NCBI GenBank assembly: GCA_902545635.1
Contig: CACCGT010000007.1
Span: 1 to 64,000, forward strand
Source: an uncultured Pelagibacteraceae bacterium
Lineage (GTDB): Bacteria; Pseudomonadota; Alphaproteobacteria; Pelagibacterales; Pelagibacteraceae
Reading direction: 5' to 3'
Length of the DNA stretch: 64,000 bases
A program made the position numbers and the translations under genes. The notes below the pieces were generated by a model, which was not told the origin of the DNA, did no database searches, and was given only the letters and a program-made list of their open reading frames with translations. Each line of letters starts with the position of its first letter. Position 1 is the stretch's first letter. Below, in pieces: positions 12,481-21,465 of this stretch.

Positions 12481-12735
12481 TTAGTTAGGCTTTACTGAAA
12501 CGTAAGTTCTGTCTGACTTGCTTTTTTTAAAAATTACTTTTCCCTTAACAACAGAAAAAATTGAATGGTCTTTACCCATTCCAACATTTTCTCCAGGAAA
12601 TATTTTAGTACCTCTTTGTCTAACAATTATATTCCCAGGTACTACTAATTGACCACCATATTTTTTTACTCCCAATCTACGACCAGCACTATCTCTTCCG
12701 TTCCTTGATGATCCACCTGCTTTTTTTGTTGCCAT
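12481..12735 (-). CDS. rpmA: 50S ribosomal protein L27
   Basis: The 84 residues begin [16 protein letters not shown], the L27 N-terminal tail that reaches the peptidyl transferase centre. There is no N-terminal leader of the Firmicutes type needing cleavage. Second gene of the operon, 11 bases after rplU. Confidence 0.98.
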   Translation of the reverse strand: MATKKAGGSSRNGRDSAGRRLGVKKYGGQLVVPGNIIVRQRGTKIFPGENVGMGKDHSIFSVVKGKVIFKKSKSDRTYVSVKPN

Positions 12736-12746
12736 AATTTACCTAT

Positions 12747-13157
12747 TTATTTTGAAGCCTCAATTTTTTCTTCTTTAGCTTCTTTAACTGCAGTTTCTTT
12801 TTTTTTCATTTTTTCAGCCTCTGATAGTACTTTACCATCTTTTGAAAAAATCTTACTAATTCTTATTAACGAGAATTGTTGTCTATGTCCATTTTTTCGT
12901 CTTGAATTTTTTCTTCTTCTTTTTTTAAAAATTAAAACAGTTCTTTCTTTACCATTTTTTAACAATTCTGCTTCAACTTTAGCTCCACTTACTGTTGGTT
13001 CGCCCAACTCAATACTTTTATCATCTCCATATGCTAAAATTTCTTTAAATTCTACCTTAGTATCTGGGTTAGAATCAGGTAATTTTTCAACTTTAATAAT
13101 CTCTCCAGCCGATACTTTGTACTGCTTTCCACCTGTTTGTATAACTGCGTATGACAT
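12747..13157 (-). CDS. rplU: 50S ribosomal protein L21 with charged C-terminal tail
   Basis: L21 binds 23S rRNA. The start Y-A-V-I-Q-T-G-G-K-Q-Y-K-V and the basic K-R-R-R-K-N-S-R-R-K-N-G-H-R-Q segment are conserved. At 136 residues it is about 30 longer than the E. coli protein. The extra tail (about 103-136) is a Lys/Glu/Ala-rich helix, seen in other alphaproteobacterial L21 proteins. It is first in a nine-gene operon and has a good promoter just upstream (13184-13211). Confidence 0.97.
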   Translation of the reverse strand: MSYAVIQTGGKQYKVSAGEIIKVEKLPDSNPDTKVEFKEILAYGDDKSIELGEPTVSGAKVEAELLKNGKERTVLIFKKRRRKNSRRKNGHRQQFSLIRISKIFSKDGKVLSEAEKMKKKETAVKEAKEEKIEASK

Positions 13158-13183
13158 AATGAACCTAATTTTTAATTATCAGC

Positions 13184-13211
13184 AATATAGTCAGGGTCCT
13201 ATGTTAGTCAA
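13184..13211 (-). promoter_or_regulatory. Sigma-70-type promoter of the rplU operon
   Basis: On the minus strand TTGACT (13211-13206) is followed after 16 bases by TATATT (13189-13184). The expected start of transcription is near 13177, giving a leader of about 20 bases that ends in AGG before the ATG. This is one of the best promoter matches in the window. Basis: sequence match and position only. Confidence 0.7.
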
Positions 13212-13221
13212 GCTGAATAAG

Positions 13222-13941
13222 CTAGAAATTATCCTTTAAATCTCTCAATTTTGAAAAGTTTTCAAGATTTTTTGATCTTAAAAAAATATTAGTTTTAAGC
13301 TCCTCTTCAAGTGTCGATGGAATGGTTGGCTGACCTTTGGAAAGTTGATTTTTTATAAACTGAATTTTTGAAATTAAAGCTTTATTTTCTGGATCATGTT
13401 TTAGACAAAAATCTGAATTTTTTAATGTATATTCATGCCCACAATAAATTTCTGTCTCAATTGGTAAATTCTTTAACAACTGCAAAGAATTAAACATTTG
13501 TTCATGAGTGCCCTCAAACACTCTTCCACAACCTAATGAAAATAATGTATCTCCAGAAAATAATGCCTTTTCATTAAAAAAATAGAAACATATATGGCCT
13601 AAAGTATGTCCTGGAATATGAAAAACCTTTGCCTCAAATATACCGTCCTTCCAAGTTTCATCATTTTTTAAAGATATATCTATTTCTGGTATCCTATGTT
13701 TATCTTCATCAAAACCTATAACCTTAGCATTATATAATTTCTTAAGCTCTTTATTACCTCCTACATGATCATAATGATGGTGAGTATTCATAATGAATTT
13801 TAATTTTAGGTTAAGACTTTCAATTTTATTTATAATAGGCTTTGCTTCACTAGGATCTATTACAATAGTAGATTTTGTTAATTCATCAATTAATAAATAG
13901 GAAAAATTATCTTCTAAACATTTTATAATTTCTATTTTCAT
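13222..13941 (-). CDS. gloB: Hydroxyacylglutathione hydrolase (glyoxalase II)
   Basis: GloB hydrolyses S-lactoylglutathione in methylglyoxal detoxification. The metallo-beta-lactamase metal motif T-H-H-H-Y-D-H is at 53-59, followed by further ligands in I-P-G-H-T-L-G-H and G-D-T-L-F, with C-G-H-E-Y in the C-terminal half. The 239 residues are slightly shorter than E. coli GloB (251). It follows metW by one base and is probably co-transcribed with metX-metW under the SAM-II riboswitch. Confidence 0.93.
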   Translation of the reverse strand: MKIEIIKCLEDNFSYLLIDELTKSTIVIDPSEAKPIINKIESLNLKLKFIMNTHHHYDHVGGNKELKKLYNAKVIGFDEDKHRIPEIDISLKNDETWKDGIFEAKVFHIPGHTLGHICFYFFNEKALFSGDTLFSLGCGRVFEGTHEQMFNSLQLLKNLPIETEIYCGHEYTLKNSDFCLKHDPENKALISKIQFIKNQLSKGQPTIPSTLEEELKTNIFLRSKNLENFSKLRDLKDNF

Positions 13942-13942
13942 T

Positions 13943-14539
13943 TTACTTTTCTAATAAAAAAATACCCAATTCAGATATTAAGTTTTTATATTTTAAATTT
14001 GAATTCGAAATATTTGATATTTTTTCTCCATTTAAAGAAATTGTTTTATAAATATTAATTCCTTTGTTGTTACAAAAATTATAAAAGTCTTGAATTGTAC
14101 ACATATGTAAGTTGGGGGTATTATACCATTGATAAGGCAAATTCTTTGTAACTGGCATTTCTCCTTTTAATAGTAAATCTAATCTAACTTTCCAATGTCC
14201 AAAATTTGGAATTGTGACGATTACTTTTTTTCCTACTCTTAATAAATTTTCAATTACTTTTTCTGGACTCATAAATGCTTGAAGCGTTTGGCTTAATATT
14301 ACATAATCAAATGATAAATCTGGAAATTGTTTTAAATCATTTTCAGCATCGCCTTCAATAACAGCTAGTCCTTTGGATAAACATTTTTTTACTTTTTCTT
14401 TAGAAATTTCAAGTCCTCTAACATCTACCACTTTATTTTTTGATAGATATTCCATTAAAATTCCATCACCACATCCAATGTCTAAGACTCTTGATCTTTC
14501 CTCAATAAACTTAGATATAACTTTAAATTCTTCTTTCAT
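13943..14539 (-). CDS. metW: MetW methyltransferase-like protein
   Basis: MetW works with MetX in the acetyl-homoserine branch of methionine synthesis. Its exact role is unsettled; it carries a class I SAM-methyltransferase fold. Seen: V-L-D-I-G-C-G-D-G-I-L near 18-28 for SAM binding, D-Y-V-I-L-S-Q-T-L-Q as motif IV, and the MetW-specific V-T-I-P-N-F-G-H-W. It overlaps the end of metX by 17 bases, the arrangement in most alphaproteobacteria. Confidence 0.93.
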   Translation of the reverse strand: MKEEFKVISKFIEERSRVLDIGCGDGILMEYLSKNKVVDVRGLEISKEKVKKCLSKGLAVIEGDAENDLKQFPDLSFDYVILSQTLQAFMSPEKVIENLLRVGKKVIVTIPNFGHWKVRLDLLLKGEMPVTKNLPYQWYNTPNLHMCTIQDFYNFCNNKGINIYKTISLNGEKISNISNSNLKYKNLISELGIFLLEK

Positions 14540-15656
14540 TAATATTAGAATAAGTTGTGTTTAAATAATTTTTAATAGTGCTTAAAAAATCTGGCACATC
14601 TAATAAAAAGGAATCATGGCCTTTATCAGTTTTAATTTCAACAAAACCAACATCGGCACCTATTGCATTAAGTGCTATAACAATATCTTTATTCTCAGAG
14701 GTTGGGTACAACCAATCAGAAGTAAAGGAGATAATAAAAAATTTTGTTTTCGTATCTTTAAATGCTTTAGAAAGGTTTCCATTAAATTGTTTAGTTAAAT
14801 CAAAATAATCCATTGCTCTCGTAATATACAAATAACTATTTGCATCAAATCTATCTACAAATACAGAACCTTGATATCTCAAATAACTCTCAATTTGAAA
14901 GTCAGCATCAAATCCAAATTTTAAATCAGATCTTTCTTGAAGATTTCTTCCAAACTTTTCTTGTAAACCTTGTTTTGATAAATACGTGATATGAGCAGCC
15001 ATCCTAGCGACAGCTAAACCTTTATCAGGATTTGTTGATTTTTCATCATACAATCCCTCTTTCCAATTACTATCAGACATTATTGCCTGTCTTCCAAGTT
15101 CATTAAAAGCAATATTTTGAGCTGAATGACTAGCCGTACAAGCAATTGGTAATGCTACTCTAGCCTTATTTGGAAAGTTTGATACAAATTGTAAAACTTG
15201 CATTCCACCCATTGAGCCACCAGCAACTGCAAATAATTTTTCTATTTTAAAATAATCTAGCAGATTATATTGAGCGTTAACCATATCATTAATTGTAATG
15301 ACAGGAAAATTTGTACCTATAGGTTTATTGGTCAAAGGATCAATAGTTCCTGGTCCGTAGGATCCCATACATCCACCAATAACATTCGCACAGATAACAA
15401 AAAATTTATCAGTATCGAATGACTTACCTGGACCAACTGCATAGTTCCACCAACCCTCTTTTTTTGTAATTGGATTGATGCCCGAAGCATATTGGTCACC
15501 AGTTAGAGCATGAAAAATTAATATAGCATTATCTTTCTTCTCATTAAGATTACCATAGGTCTCATAAGCTAATGGAAAGTTTGATATTTCTTTGCCACAA
15601 TCAAGCTTAAGAGTTTTCTCAATAAGTATACTTTTCATTTTATTCAAATTGCTCAT
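14523..15656 (-). CDS. metX: Homoserine O-acetyltransferase
   Basis: MetX transfers acetyl (or succinyl) from CoA to homoserine at the entry to methionine synthesis. The 377-residue alpha/beta hydrolase has a nucleophile Ser148 in A-G-G-S-M-G-G, a catalytic Asp in S-D-W-L-Y-P and a His in G-H-D-S-F-L-L-D. The ATG at 15656 has no evident Shine-Dalgarno sequence. A second in-frame ATG at 15638 also lacks one and would still retain the fold. A SAM-II riboswitch lies in the leader. Acetyl versus succinyl specificity cannot be read safely here. Confidence 0.95.
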   Translation of the reverse strand: MSNLNKMKSILIEKTLKLDCGKEISNFPLAYETYGNLNEKKDNAILIFHALTGDQYASGINPITKKEGWWNYAVGPGKSFDTDKFFVICANVIGGCMGSYGPGTIDPLTNKPIGTNFPVITINDMVNAQYNLLDYFKIEKLFAVAGGSMGGMQVLQFVSNFPNKARVALPIACTASHSAQNIAFNELGRQAIMSDSNWKEGLYDEKSTNPDKGLAVARMAAHITYLSKQGLQEKFGRNLQERSDLKFGFDADFQIESYLRYQGSVFVDRFDANSYLYITRAMDYFDLTKQFNGNLSKAFKDTKTKFFIISFTSDWLYPTSENKDIVIALNAIGADVGFVEIKTDKGHDSFLLDVPDFLSTIKNYLNTTYSNINERRI

Positions 15657-15687
15657 AAAAATTTTGCTGAAATGAATTGTGAGAAAA

Positions 15688-15742
15688 AAACTTATTTAGC
15701 AGGTTTTTTATAGCGCTCGCAATTCAGTTAAATCAGCGCAAA
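15688..15742 (-). ncRNA. SAM-II riboswitch upstream of metX
   Basis: Read on the minus strand, the leader contains GCGCTGATTTAAC, then ATTGCGAGCGC, then a run with AAAAAA and finally TGCTAAATAAG. These match in order and spacing the conserved core of SAM-II aptamers: P1 arms GCGCT/AGCGC, the GATTTAAC loop, TTGC, and the 3' GCTAAA pseudoknot strand. SAM-II normally represses met genes when S-adenosylmethionine is plentiful. The aptamer ends about 32 bases before the metX ATG and is followed by seven T residues, so either transcription or translation could be controlled. Confidence 0.92.
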
Positions 15743-15753
15743 AAGCTTTTATA

Positions 15754-15774
15754 AGATAGCTTTTTAGATGTCAA
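15754..15774 (-). promoter_or_regulatory. Candidate promoter for metX
   Basis: Minus-strand TTGACA (15774-15769) is followed about 15 bases later by TATAAA. Transcription would start just before the SAM-II aptamer, which is the right place for a riboswitch promoter. The spacer is shorter than ideal, so the exact -10 is uncertain. Confidence 0.5.
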
Positions 15775-15839
15775 TTTTTTTTAGAATTATTGATTGTATT
15801 ATCTAATTATCTGACTATTTATTAATAAAATTAAGCATC

Positions 15840-16925
15840 ATGACTACTCCATTATTTAGAAAATTAAAGCTAGAGGCCTACAAGCCTGGAAGATCCTTTT
15901 TAAATAAAAAAAAAAATATAATAAAACTATCAGCTAATGAATCTGCTTTAGGCATGAGTAAAAATGCTAATAAAGCAATATTAAAATCCAAAAATAATAT
16001 ATCAAAGTATCCAGATGGGAAATTTAAGGAATTAACATCCACAATTTCAAAAAAATATAATTGCAAGCAAAATCAGATTATCTGTGGATCTGGATCTGAC
16101 GAAATTATTCAAATGTTATGTCAGTTATTTTTGAACAAAGGAGATGAAGTAGTTGTGCCAGAGTACAGTTTTTTAATGTACAGAATTTACGCAAAAATAG
16201 TTGGAGCAAAAGTTATATTTTCTAAAGAAAAAAATTTTAAAGTATCAAATGATGAAATTATAAAAAAAATAACTAAAAGAACTAAAATTGTATTTATAGC
16301 TAATCCAAATAATCCTACAGGCACATACATTTCTAAAAATCAGTTATTAGATCTCAGAAAACGTTTAAATAAAAAAATTTTATTAGTAGTTGATGATGCT
16401 TATTTTGAATATATGTTAAATAAAGATTATAGATCAGGTTTAGAGCTTTTTAAAAATAAAAATAATGTATTTATATTAAGAACTTTTTCAAAAATTTATG
16501 GTCTTGCGTCTTTAAGAGTAGGATGGGGTTACGGCAGTAAAAAAATTGTAGATGCTTTATATAAAATTAAACCACCATTTAATGTTAATAAGATAGCACA
16601 GGAATGTGCAGTTGAGTCTCTTAAAGATAAAAATTTTATAAAAAAATCTGTAAAACATAATTTAGATTGGGCTAAAAAAATAAAAAAAATAATGAATTCT
16701 TTTAATATACAAACAAATGAAATTGGACCAAATTTTTTTCTTTTAGATTTTAAAAGTTGTAAATTAACTGCAAGTTTTGTTGAGAGAAATCTTGAGAAAT
16801 CGGGAATTATTCTTAGAGAAATGAATTCGTATGGAATTAAAAATTGTTTAAGACTTACAATTGGAAATGTGAGAGAAAATATACTTTTAATAAATCAGAT
16901 GAAAAAGATTTTTAAAAATGTTTAA
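15840..16925 (+). CDS. hisC: Histidinol-phosphate/aromatic aminotransferase
   Basis: This is a PLP-dependent class I/II aminotransferase of the HisC family. Seen: N-P-N-N-P-T-G near 155-161, the PLP lysine Lys218 in T-F-S-K-I-Y-G, and the phosphate-binding R-V-G-W-G. The 361 residues are typical. It overlaps tyrA by eight bases, so an aromatic (tyrosine/phenylalanine) aminotransferase role is as likely as histidine synthesis, or it may serve both. Confidence 0.9.
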   Translation: MTTPLFRKLKLEAYKPGRSFLNKKKNIIKLSANESALGMSKNANKAILKSKNNISKYPDGKFKELTSTISKKYNCKQNQIICGSGSDEIIQMLCQLFLNKGDEVVVPEYSFLMYRIYAKIVGAKVIFSKEKNFKVSNDEIIKKITKRTKIVFIANPNNPTGTYISKNQLLDLRKRLNKKILLVVDDAYFEYMLNKDYRSGLELFKNKNNVFILRTFSKIYGLASLRVGWGYGSKKIVDALYKIKPPFNVNKIAQECAVESLKDKNFIKKSVKHNLDWAKKIKKIMNSFNIQTNEIGPNFFLLDFKSCKLTASFVERNLEKSGIILREMNSYGIKNCLRLTIGNVRENILLINQMKKIFKNV

Positions 16926-17817
16926 AAATATATTGATCGTTGGTTGTGGATTAATTGGATCTTCGATTTTAAGAGCCTCAATAAATAAAAAAATTTCTAA
17001 AAACTTTTTTGTTTATGAAAAATCAAAAAAAAATATTAGAGAAATTAAAAAAATAAATAAAAAAATAATTATTTTAAAAAAACTAGATAATAAAATCTCA
17101 GATATGGATTTTGTTATAATCGCTACTCCAATGAGTCAATATGAAAGAATTATTCTTCACTTAAATAAGCATTTAAGTAAAAAATCTTTAATTACCGATG
17201 TTGGTTCTACAAAGGAAAACGTTAGCAAATTAAAAAATAATAGTCTGTTAAAGTCGCTTGATTGGATCATGAGTCATCCGATATCTGGATCAGAGGTAAG
17301 TGGACCAAAGTATGGAAGTAAAAGTCTTTTTATTAATAAATGGTGCATAGTTTTTAGAGATAAAAACAAAATAAAACAGAAAAAATTGGTTAATTTTTGG
17401 AAAAAAATTGGTTCTAAAGTAATAATTATGGATGAGAAAGTTCACGATAAGATATTTTCCATTACAAGTCATTTACCCCATTTAATAGCTTACAATTTAA
17501 TAAAGACCGCTCAAGATTTTCAAAAAACTCAAAAAAAAGATGTTATTAAATTTAGTGCGGGTGGGTTAAGAGATTTTTCAAGGATAGCAGCATCAAACGA
17601 AATTATGTGGAGAGATATTTTTTTTAATAACAAAAAAAATGTTGTTATTGCAATAAACTTATTTATTAAAAATTTAAAATCTTTTAAAAAAAATATTGAA
17701 AATTTAGATGATAAAACGTTAAGAAAAAAATTGGTTAATTCAAAAAAAGTAAGACAGCAAATATTGAATTTAAAACAAGATATAGCAAAACCAGACTTTG
17801 GAAGAGATCTAAACTAA
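16918..17817 (+). CDS. tyrA: Prephenate/arogenate dehydrogenase
   Basis: TyrA oxidatively decarboxylates prephenate (or arogenate) in tyrosine synthesis. The Rossmann fingerprint G-x-G-x-x-G is at residues 9-14, followed by A-T-P-M near 70 and the catalytic M-S-H-P-I-S-G-S-E segment near 121-129. T-S-H-L-P-H-L near 182 is also typical. There is no fused chorismate mutase or ACT domain. Its TAA stop interlocks with the TAG of the convergent NlpC/P60 gene within four bases. Confidence 0.93.
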   Translation: MFKNILIVGCGLIGSSILRASINKKISKNFFVYEKSKKNIREIKKINKKIIILKKLDNKISDMDFVIIATPMSQYERIILHLNKHLSKKSLITDVGSTKENVSKLKNNSLLKSLDWIMSHPISGSEVSGPKYGSKSLFINKWCIVFRDKNKIKQKKLVNFWKKIGSKVIIMDEKVHDKIFSITSHLPHLIAYNLIKTAQDFQKTQKKDVIKFSAGGLRDFSRIAASNEIMWRDIFFNNKKNVVIAINLFIKNLKSFKKNIENLDDKTLRKKLVNSKKVRQQILNLKQDIAKPDFGRDLN

Positions 17818-18569
17818 ATCGATATTATTTTAATCACTTTTAAATTTGCAGTTTTTTCAATTAATTTAATGGTTTTTATTATTGGCATTATTATTACTTT
17901 TTTTCTTGGACCATATGCATGAATTAATTCTCTTGTGTTTAGACAAATTGCTACATGCCCTCTCCAAAAAATAATATCTCCTTTTTTAAATACTTTTTTA
18001 TTCTTAATACCTTTTTTGATTTTAACTTGATCTTTTGTATCTCTTGGAAAGAATTTATTGTTATATTTATAAAAAATTTGCAGTAATGCTGAACAATCAA
18101 TACCATCAAAAGTTTTACCACCCCATTTATATTTAATATCCAAAAAAAGTTTTAATATTTTATTAAAATTATAATTTTTTTTATTTAATATTTGTAATTC
18201 ATTTAATTTTATCCATTTATTCTTTTCAAACATTACAAAGTTATTTTTTTTATTTATAATCTGAATTTCAGATGAAAATGGAAGGTGTTTTTTTGTAAAA
18301 AATTTAATATTGTTTTTTGGTTTATTATAAATCTTTGATTTTAATATACTGACTTTGTGAGTTTTATTTAAAACTTTATTAAATTTTTTGATTTTTATAA
18401 AACCTAAGTAATTATCAAAATCTGTTTTAATCTTAAAAAAATCTTTCTTTTTTCCTATTATACTAAACTTTTCACCGTAAATTAATTGAGTACTTATATT
18501 TGATTTCTTTGAGGCTAGCTCATAAACATTTAAATAGGAATTCTTACAGAAATAGCTATTTTGCACCAA
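17814..18569 (-). CDS. NlpC/P60 family cell-wall endopeptidase
   Basis: Probable gamma-D-glutamyl-diamino acid (LD) endopeptidase that cuts peptidoglycan peptides. The N-terminal 60 or so residues look like an SH3-type binding domain. The C-terminal NlpC/P60 domain has Cys159 in D-G-I-D-C-S, His205 in G-H-V-A-I, and His217 in H-A-Y-G, the usual catalytic set. No signal peptide is visible, which favours a cytoplasmic YkfC-like recycling role over secretion. It overlaps the end of the AmpG-like transporter gene by 14 bases, and the two are very likely co-transcribed and functionally linked. Confidence 0.87.
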   Translation of the reverse strand: MVQNSYFCKNSYLNVYELASKKSNISTQLIYGEKFSIIGKKKDFFKIKTDFDNYLGFIKIKKFNKVLNKTHKVSILKSKIYNKPKNNIKFFTKKHLPFSSEIQIINKKNNFVMFEKNKWIKLNELQILNKKNYNFNKILKLFLDIKYKWGGKTFDGIDCSALLQIFYKYNNKFFPRDTKDQVKIKKGIKNKKVFKKGDIIFWRGHVAICLNTRELIHAYGPRKKVIIMPIIKTIKLIEKTANLKVIKIISI

Positions 18570-19929
18570 TTTTAACTTTATTCCTTATAAACCAAAGACA
18601 AATTAGTGATGGAATAACCATTACAGTTGTTATTATAAAAAATGTACCCCAGTCTCCATTTAGCCAATCTACTAGTGCACCTGATGAAGAGGCAAGAGTA
18701 GTTCTTCCAGCAGTTCCAATTGATGCTAATAATGCATATTGAGTTGCTGTATAGGTCCTATCCACTAATAAAGAAATAAAGGCAACAAATGCAACTGTTG
18801 CAAATGCAGCTGTTATATCATCAGCTATTACAGCTATTGCAAATAATAATTCTGATTTACCTGTCCAGGCCAATAATGCGAAAAGTAAATTAGTTACAGC
18901 CATCAAACCTCCAGCAAAAAACATAGTTTTGACTGTTCCAGCTCTCATCGCCATTACACCACCTATTAAAGTGAAAACTACAGTTGTTATCCATCCTAAT
19001 CCTTTAGAATAAATTGCTATTTGTCCTTTTGAAAATCCAATTTCTTTATAAAAAACAATAGACATACGCCCTAGAAATGCCTCACCAATTTTAAATAAAA
19101 ATACAAATCCTAATATCCCAACTGCGATTGCAAAACCATTTTTTTTGAAAAAGCTTATTATTGGTCCACCAATAGTTCCAGAAATATAAGCAATAAAATT
19201 TGTTAAAATATTATTTGATCCAAGCTTGTTTACAATCATTTGATCTGTTTCTTTTTGATTATTTTGTCTGTCATTATCAATTGGTTCATGAACAAACATT
19301 AAACAAATATTCATTAAAATAATTAAAACACCTAAAACTAAAAAAGTAGCTTGCCAATAATCTGCTACTCCCATATTTTCAAAAAATTCTGCAGTAAATA
19401 ATGCTATAACACCTCCTAATTTATAGCCAGTCCACCAACCAACTACTGCCATGGCGGCACCTGCTGCCATAGATTTCCCCTCATTTGCATCAATTTGTTC
19501 AATTCTTAACGCATCAACAGTTATATCTTGGGTTGCTGAAGCTATTGCAATTACTAATCCAACACTAATCAAAAGTGCTAAATTTTGTGTAGGATTTATT
19601 AAACTCCAGACAATTAAGCTAACTAAAATTATTAATTGCATTAGTACAATCCATCCTCGTCTATGTCCTAATTTTTTTGTTAAAAATGGAATTTGTATTC
19701 TGTCAATGATGGGAGCCCATAAATAGTTAAAAGCATAAACTCCAAAAATTAATCCTGCCCAGCCAATTGTCGATCTACTCAATCCCTCTTCTTTTAACCA
19801 AAGACTTAAGCTGCTTGCAATTAATACCCAAGGAAAACCACTTATTGCCCCAAGAAGCAATATTCTCAACATTCTTATATCTTTATATACTAATAATGAG
19901 TCAACCCAGCTTTGTTTTGTTTCAGACAT
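18556..19929 (-). CDS. ampG: AmpG-like muropeptide permease (MFS)
   Basis: This is a major facilitator protein with about 12 membrane segments. The N-terminal region (G-F-P-W-V-L, W-L-K-E-E-G-L-S, and F-N-Y-L-W-A-P-I-I-D-R followed by G-H-R-R-G-W) is characteristic of the AmpG family, which imports anhydro-muropeptides. I choose ATG 19929, whose A is shared with the trkH TAA stop and which has GGAG at a suitable distance. A TTG five codons upstream is open but overlaps that GGAG. Co-location with an NlpC/P60 peptidase supports a peptidoglycan recycling role. The substrate itself is inferred. Confidence 0.85.
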   Translation of the reverse strand: MSETKQSWVDSLLVYKDIRMLRILLLGAISGFPWVLIASSLSLWLKEEGLSRSTIGWAGLIFGVYAFNYLWAPIIDRIQIPFLTKKLGHRRGWIVLMQLIILVSLIVWSLINPTQNLALLISVGLVIAIASATQDITVDALRIEQIDANEGKSMAAGAAMAVVGWWTGYKLGGVIALFTAEFFENMGVADYWQATFLVLGVLIILMNICLMFVHEPIDNDRQNNQKETDQMIVNKLGSNNILTNFIAYISGTIGGPIISFFKKNGFAIAVGILGFVFLFKIGEAFLGRMSIVFYKEIGFSKGQIAIYSKGLGWITTVVFTLIGGVMAMRAGTVKTMFFAGGLMAVTNLLFALLAWTGKSELLFAIAVIADDITAAFATVAFVAFISLLVDRTYTATQYALLASIGTAGRTTLASSSGALVDWLNGDWGTFFIITTVMVIPSLICLWFIRNKVKIGAK

Positions 19930-21377
19930 TAATATTTTCTCCAAAATGATGGAATAAACAATACTAATACAGCAAACAACTCTAATCTACCTAAAATCAT
20001 CGCTAAGCTTAAAATCCATTTTGAAAAATCAGATAAATTAGAAAAGTTACCATTTGGACCAATAATATCACCTAAACCAGGTCCTACATTTGAAATCGAT
20101 GTTGCAGCTGCAGATATTGAGGTTGTCAAATCTAAACCACTTGTTGATAAAAGAGCAGTTATAATAAAAAAAATTACGATATATAAAAATATAAAGGAAA
20201 TGATTGATGCTAAAAACTTTTCGTCAATATTATTATTTTCATATTTTATTTTAAAAATACCCCTTGGATAAATTATTTTCTTTAGTTGTACAGAAATAAA
20301 CTGGAATAAAATTTGGACTCTAAATATTTTAATCCCACAAGCTGTGGAGCCTGCACATCCACCGATAAACATAAGAATAAGAAAATAAATTAATGGGAAT
20401 TGACCCCAATCACTAAAGTTTTGTGTTACATAACCTGTTCCAGTTAAAATTGAAATTACATTAAATGCAACTGATCTAATACTGGTATCAAAAAAACTTT
20501 GATTTTTTGTAAGTAGATATAGATACATTAAAAAAATTGAAAAAAAGACAATCTTTATAAAAGTTTTAATTTGTGTATCGTTAAAAAATATTTTTTTGTC
20601 TCCATTTAAGTACTTGATATAGGCAATAAATGGAATACTTCCTAAAATTATAAATATAATTGATGTAAGTTCAATAAGTGAACTATCAAAATATCCAATA
20701 GACTCATTATAATTTGAGAAACCACCTGTTGCAATTGTTGTCATTGAGTGAACTATGCTATCAAAAAAGCTCATTCCAAATATTTTATAAAATAATGCAC
20801 ATATAAAAGTTAAACCTGAGTATACTAAGATTAGTCTCAATGCTATTTCTTTTGATCTAGGTAAAATTTTTTCTGGAGTATCGCTTGTAGATATAATGAA
20901 AAGCTGCATTCCACCAATATTCATAAGCGGCATTAAAGTAATTGCCATAACGATAATACCAATTCCACCTAACCATTGTAGCATTCCCCTCCATAGTAAT
21001 ATGCTTTTAGGGGTCTCATTTAAGTTGGTAATTATAGTTGATCCGGTTGTAGTAATACCTGACATACTCTCAAAAAAAGCATCTGTAAGGCTTAAATTGA
21101 TCTCAGAAAATATAAATGGAAGTGAACCAAAAATAGCAATACTTAACCAAGATAATGCTGTTAAAAGAAAAGCTTGCGATAAACTAATTTTTTTATCGTG
21201 GTCTAAATTTGATAATAAAAAAAGTACTCCAAATATAATAGTCACAATTCCAGAACTTATGAAACCTGAGTCTAGTTCATTATAAAAAAACTGCGCTAAA
21301 ATTGGCGCAATCATCGATAAACCTAAAATTATTTGTAAAATTCCTAGGGTAAAAAAAACAGTTTTATAATTGGACAT
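19929..21377 (-). CDS. trkH: TrkH-type potassium uptake permease
   Basis: TrkH forms the membrane channel subunit of the Trk K+ (or Na+-coupled) system. The 482 residues show repeated M-P-M modules with selectivity-filter-like segments: T-T-T-G-S-T near 112, T-T-I-A-T-G-G-F-S-N near 216, and T-G-T-G-Y-V-T near 312. No trkA gene lies in the window, so the NAD-binding partner must be elsewhere. It is divergent from lysS, with 88 bases between. Confidence 0.94.
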   Translation of the reverse strand: MSNYKTVFFTLGILQIILGLSMIAPILAQFFYNELDSGFISSGIVTIIFGVLFLLSNLDHDKKISLSQAFLLTALSWLSIAIFGSLPFIFSEINLSLTDAFFESMSGITTTGSTIITNLNETPKSILLWRGMLQWLGGIGIIVMAITLMPLMNIGGMQLFIISTSDTPEKILPRSKEIALRLILVYSGLTFICALFYKIFGMSFFDSIVHSMTTIATGGFSNYNESIGYFDSSLIELTSIIFIILGSIPFIAYIKYLNGDKKIFFNDTQIKTFIKIVFFSIFLMYLYLLTKNQSFFDTSIRSVAFNVISILTGTGYVTQNFSDWGQFPLIYFLILMFIGGCAGSTACGIKIFRVQILFQFISVQLKKIIYPRGIFKIKYENNNIDEKFLASIISFIFLYIVIFFIITALLSTSGLDLTTSISAAATSISNVGPGLGDIIGPNGNFSNLSDFSKWILSLAMILGRLELFAVLVLFIPSFWRKY

Positions 21378-21465
21378 TTTGATTGGACATTATTTTATGG
21401 TAAATAAAATTCAACTCTATAAGAATTATTAAAAACGTTATTTAATAGGCAGTTTAATAAAAAAA

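Noticed and set aside
15781..15839. Promoter of hisC
   Set aside because: TTGATT at 15790 has no -10 at a usable spacing; TATTTA is 20 bases away. The start is uncertain, so not annotated.
19930..19944. TTG start of the AmpG-like permease
   Set aside because: It overlaps the GGAG that serves the ATG at 19929; the ATG is better placed.
20896..21285. Open frame antisense to trkH (129 codons)
   Set aside because: Shadow of a hydrophobic membrane protein gene; no motifs or start signal.
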